This document shows positions 61,655 through 64,000 of a stretch of DNA of 64,000 nucleotides, piece after piece. Position numbers and translations under genes: made by a program. Each line of letters begins with the position of its first letter. The stretch's first letter is position 1. The stretch lies in assembly GCF_000975055.1 (NCBI RefSeq), contig NZ_BBRB01000002.1, forward strand, positions 186,001-250,000, read 5' to 3'. Under the pieces are notes generated by a model, which saw only the letters and a list, made by a program, of their open reading frames with translations, did no database searches and was not told the origin of the DNA. The stretch is from Demequina sediminicola. GTDB taxonomy: Bacteria > Actinomycetota > Actinomycetes > Actinomycetales > Demequinaceae.

Positions 61655-64000
61655 GTGAATCAGCCACTCAGCGCCCTGTTGTCACACCTGACGTTGCCGT
61701 CTCTCGACGATGGTGCGCACCTGGTCGCTGCACCAGCAGCAGTTCCAGCGATAGTCGGAGCTGCTCGTAGCGACGCTCCGTTGGTGGTAGTCACGGCCTC
61801 CGGCGGTGACGCCGATACTCTCGCCGCCGCGCTTGGCGCCTACCGAGATCCCGCCTCCATCTCGGTCCTGCCAGCGTGGGAAACCCTTCCCCACGAACGC
61901 CTCAGCCCGCGTTCCGACACCGTCGCCCGGCGTCTTGCAACGCTGCGCCGGCTCGCTCACCCACAGATCGTCGCCGAGGAAGCGGGACTGCCGCCCCTGC
62001 AGGTGGTGGTGGCTCCCATCCGGGCGCTCTTGCAACCTCTCGTCGCAGGTCTCGCGGATCTTGAACCCGTCCACGTCAAGGTCGGGGAAAGCCACGACCT
62101 GACCGAACTGACCGAGGCGCTCGCGGCTGCCGCCTACACCCGTGTGGACATGGTGGAGCGACGCGGCGAGTTCGCAGTGCGCGGTGGCATTGTCGATGTC
62201 TTCGCACCTACGGACCCGCACCCCGTGCGTATCGAGTTCTTCGGTGACGAGGTCGACGCGATCCGATCATTCTCCGTCGCTGACCAGCGATCGTTGGAAG
62301 CCGTGGAACGCCTGTGGGCGCCGCCGTGCCGCGAGCTGCTGCTGACCCAGTCGGTGCGCGACCGTGCTGCGTCGCTCGTGGACTCGGTCCCCGCCGCAGG
62401 CGAGATGCTTGCACGCATTGCGGATGGTCAGGCTGTCGAGGGCATGGAGTCACTCATCCCGTTGCTGGTTGACCGCTTGCAGGCTCTGCCGGAGATTCTT
62501 CCTCGCGAGACCCGGGTGGTGCTGGTCGAGCCCGAGCGCTTGGCCCGTCGCGCTGAGGACCTCTCGCGTACCGCCGACGAGTTCCTTGCCGCAGCATGGG
62601 TCTCCGCGGCTGCTGGCGCTGACTCGCCATTGGAGCCCACCGAGGGATCGTTCCTGACGCTCGAGCAACTCGAGGAGTCGGCCCAAGAGCGCGGGCTTGC
62701 CGTGTCGACCATCGGCCCATTTGGTGGAGCCGATGCCACGGTCACCGCGCTGCGTGACCTCGAGGACCACCGGGGCCGGCTCCGGGAAGCCCTCAACGTA
62801 TTGCGCACCCGTCTGGCCGAGGGCTGGCAGGTAGTGCTGACGGCAGCGGGAACCGGAAGCGCGCATCGTCTCGCAGAACAGCTAGCCGAGGACGAGATCC
62901 CCTCGCGCGTGCAAACCGTTTTCGAGCCCGTCGAGGGCGTCGTGTCCATCGTGCCAATGATCACCGGAGCCGGTTTCTCCGCTGAACCGGACAAGGTCCT
63001 CGTCATGCACGAATCGGACCTCACCGGACGTGCCGCCGTGGCAGCCGGACCCAAGGTCAAGGTGCCGTCCCGGCGCCGCAATGCCGTTGACCCCCTCCAA
63101 CTACGCACGGGTGACTTTGTGGTCCATGAGGCCCACGGCGTCGGCCGGTTCGTGGAACTCACCAAACGCACCGTGCGTGGCATCGAACGCGAATACCTGG
63201 TGATTGAGTACGCGCCCTCGAAGCGCGGCGGACCTGCAGACCGTCTGTCTGTGCCCAGCGATCAGTTGGACCAGGTCACCAAATATGTCGGCGGCGAGGC
63301 TCCCAGTGTCAACAAGATGGGTGGCTCTGACTGGGCCAAGACCAAGGGCCGCGCCCGGAAGGCCGTCAAGGAAATCGCCAGCGAACTCATCCGCCTCTAC
63401 TCGGCACGCATGGCGACCACAGGTCACGAGTTTTCGCCCGACACCCCATGGCAGCGGGAACTCGAAGAGGCATTCCCCTTTGTCGAGACCCCTGACCAGC
63501 TCTCGACCATCGACGAGGTCAAAGCGGACATGGAACGCTCGGTGCCCATGGACCGCCTCGTCTGTGGTGACGTGGGCTTCGGTAAGACTGAAATCGCCGT
63601 CCGTGCCGCCTTCAAAGCCATCCAAGACGGCACACAGGTCGCAGTACTGTGCCCCACCACGTTGCTGGTGAAGCAGCACGTCGACACCTTCACCGAGCGC
63701 TTCGCTCAATACCCGGTGACCGTCAAGGCGCTCTCTCGTTTCCAGAGCGACAAGGAAGCGAAAGAGATTATCGAGGGCCTGGCCGACGGTTCGGTAGACC
63801 TGGTCATTGGAACCCACCGCCTCATCACGGGTCAGGTGCGGTTCAAGAAACTCGGCATGGTCATCATCGACGAGGAGCAGCGCTTCGGTGTCGAGCACAA
63901 GGAAACCCTGAAGGCCATGCGGACCGACGTGGACGTCTTGGCGATGTCGGCTACCCCCATCCCGCGCACGCTGGAAATGGCCGTCACCGGTATCCGCGAG
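61655..64000 (+). CDS. mfd: transcription-repair coupling factor (3' end beyond the window)
   Basis: 782 codons visible of a protein that normally has about 1150-1200. Mfd removes stalled RNA polymerase and recruits UvrA. GTG start with GGAGAAG just upstream (MNQPLSALLSHLTLPSLDDG). The UvrB-like domain has LPAWETLPHERLSPRSD and RGEFAVRGGIVDVFAPTDPH plus PVRIEFFGDEVD. The CarD-like RNA-polymerase-interaction domain begins at FVVHEAHGVGRFVELTKRTV. The RecG-like motor has Walker A GDVGFGKTEIAVRAAFKA, motif Ia CPTTLLVKQH, DEEQRFGV and SATPIPRTL. The frame is open to base 64000. Confidence 0.97.
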   Translation, partial: MNQPLSALLSHLTLPSLDDGAHLVAAPAAVPAIVGAARSDAPLVVVTASGGDADTLAAALGAYRDPASISVLPAWETLPHERLSPRSDTVARRLATLRRLAHPQIVAEEAGLPPLQVVVAPIRALLQPLVAGLADLEPVHVKVGESHDLTELTEALAAAAYTRVDMVERRGEFAVRGGIVDVFAPTDPHPVRIEFFGDEVDAIRSFSVADQRSLEAVERLWAPPCRELLLTQSVRDRAASLVDSVPAAGEMLARIADGQAVEGMESLIPLLVDRLQALPEILPRETRVVLVEPERLARRAEDLSRTADEFLAAAWVSAAAGADSPLEPTEGSFLTLEQLEESAQERGLAVSTIGPFGGADATVTALRDLEDHRGRLREALNVLRTRLAEGWQVVLTAAGTGSAHRLAEQLAEDEIPSRVQTVFEPVEGVVSIVPMITGAGFSAEPDKVLVMHESDLTGRAAVAAGPKVKVPSRRRNAVDPLQLRTGDFVVHEAHGVGRFVELTKRTVRGIEREYLVIEYAPSKRGGPADRLSVPSDQLDQVTKYVGGEAPSVNKMGGSDWAKTKGRARKAVKEIASELIRLYSARMATTGHEFSPDTPWQRELEEAFPFVETPDQLSTIDEVKADMERSVPMDRLVCGDVGFGKTEIAVRAAFKAIQDGTQVAVLCPTTLLVKQHVDTFTERFAQYPVTVKALSRFQSDKEAKEIIEGLADGSVDLVIGTHRLITGQVRFKKLGMVIIDEEQRFGVEHKETLKAMRTDVDVLAMSATPIPRTLEMAVTGIRE

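Noticed and set aside
1..64000. CRISPR arrays, insertion sequences, integrases, prophage genes
   Set aside because: No regularly spaced direct repeats of the right size, no transposase or recombinase motifs, and no structural phage genes were seen on either strand.

Overview
The window is high-GC DNA from an actinobacterium, most likely a Micrococcales relative such as Cellulomonadaceae or Demequinaceae. Many start codons are GTG or TTG and ATGA stop/start overlaps are common. Housekeeping genes appear in the order familiar from Actinomycetota: rsmI, metG, tatD, an Rpf-like gene, rsmA, ispE, then glmU, prs, rplY, pth and mfd. There is no rRNA, insertion sequence, integrase, phage gene or CRISPR array.

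Layout. 1-7.2 kb: end of an MFS transporter, a CAP-domain protein coupled to serC, then manA, UDP-glucose dehydrogenase and a DtxR-type regulator, and a secreted NlpC/P60 peptidase behind a structured leader. 7.3-17.7 kb: aldo/keto reductase, tRNA-Arg, a 1464-residue protein resembling an SF1 helicase-nuclease with eroded active sites and a Ser/Ala repeat tail, an FmdB-type zinc ribbon, 5-formyl-THF cyclo-ligase, moeA, a GNAT, a membrane protein and an HdeD-like protein. 18-26.5 kb: tRNA-Ala, cardiolipin synthase, an FKBP lipoprotein, an AI-2E family protein, ornithine cyclodeaminase with a divergent Lrp regulator, a protein mannosyltransferase and rsmI. 26.5-32 kb: accessory wall genes (VanY peptidase, sortase-type surface protein, large LuxR regulator). 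32-45 kb: the housekeeping core, with mscL, a TetR gene, tRNA-Gln, a PAP2 phosphatase and a DUF1206 protein between its members.

45.2-61.5 kb separates pth from mfd and is the main accessory block. It holds a glucoside phosphorylase with a beta-phosphoglucomutase-like HAD protein, an old-yellow-enzyme reductase, a polar amino-acid ABC transporter, and a coupled trio of cupin, amidohydrolase and an aberrant adenosylhomocysteinase paralogue. A plus-strand cassette follows: a small secreted peptide, a lipoprotein and a three-part ABC exporter. It resembles lactococcin 972-type bacteriocin loci. A second solute-binding protein, sister to the first, comes next, then mfd, which runs off the window.

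The most interesting sequence-level signals are: (1) a roughly 60-bp palindrome present three times, each between convergent genes; (2) the decamer GGGCCGATGC, seen 14 times on both strands, far above chance, and built into hairpins; (3) a nearly identical 26-nt hairpin in the leaders of both solute-binding-protein genes; (4) a folded leader before the NlpC/P60 gene that does not match the c-di-AMP riboswitch core as I know it.

All calls come from reading the sequence. No database search or folding program was used, and counts were made by eye.
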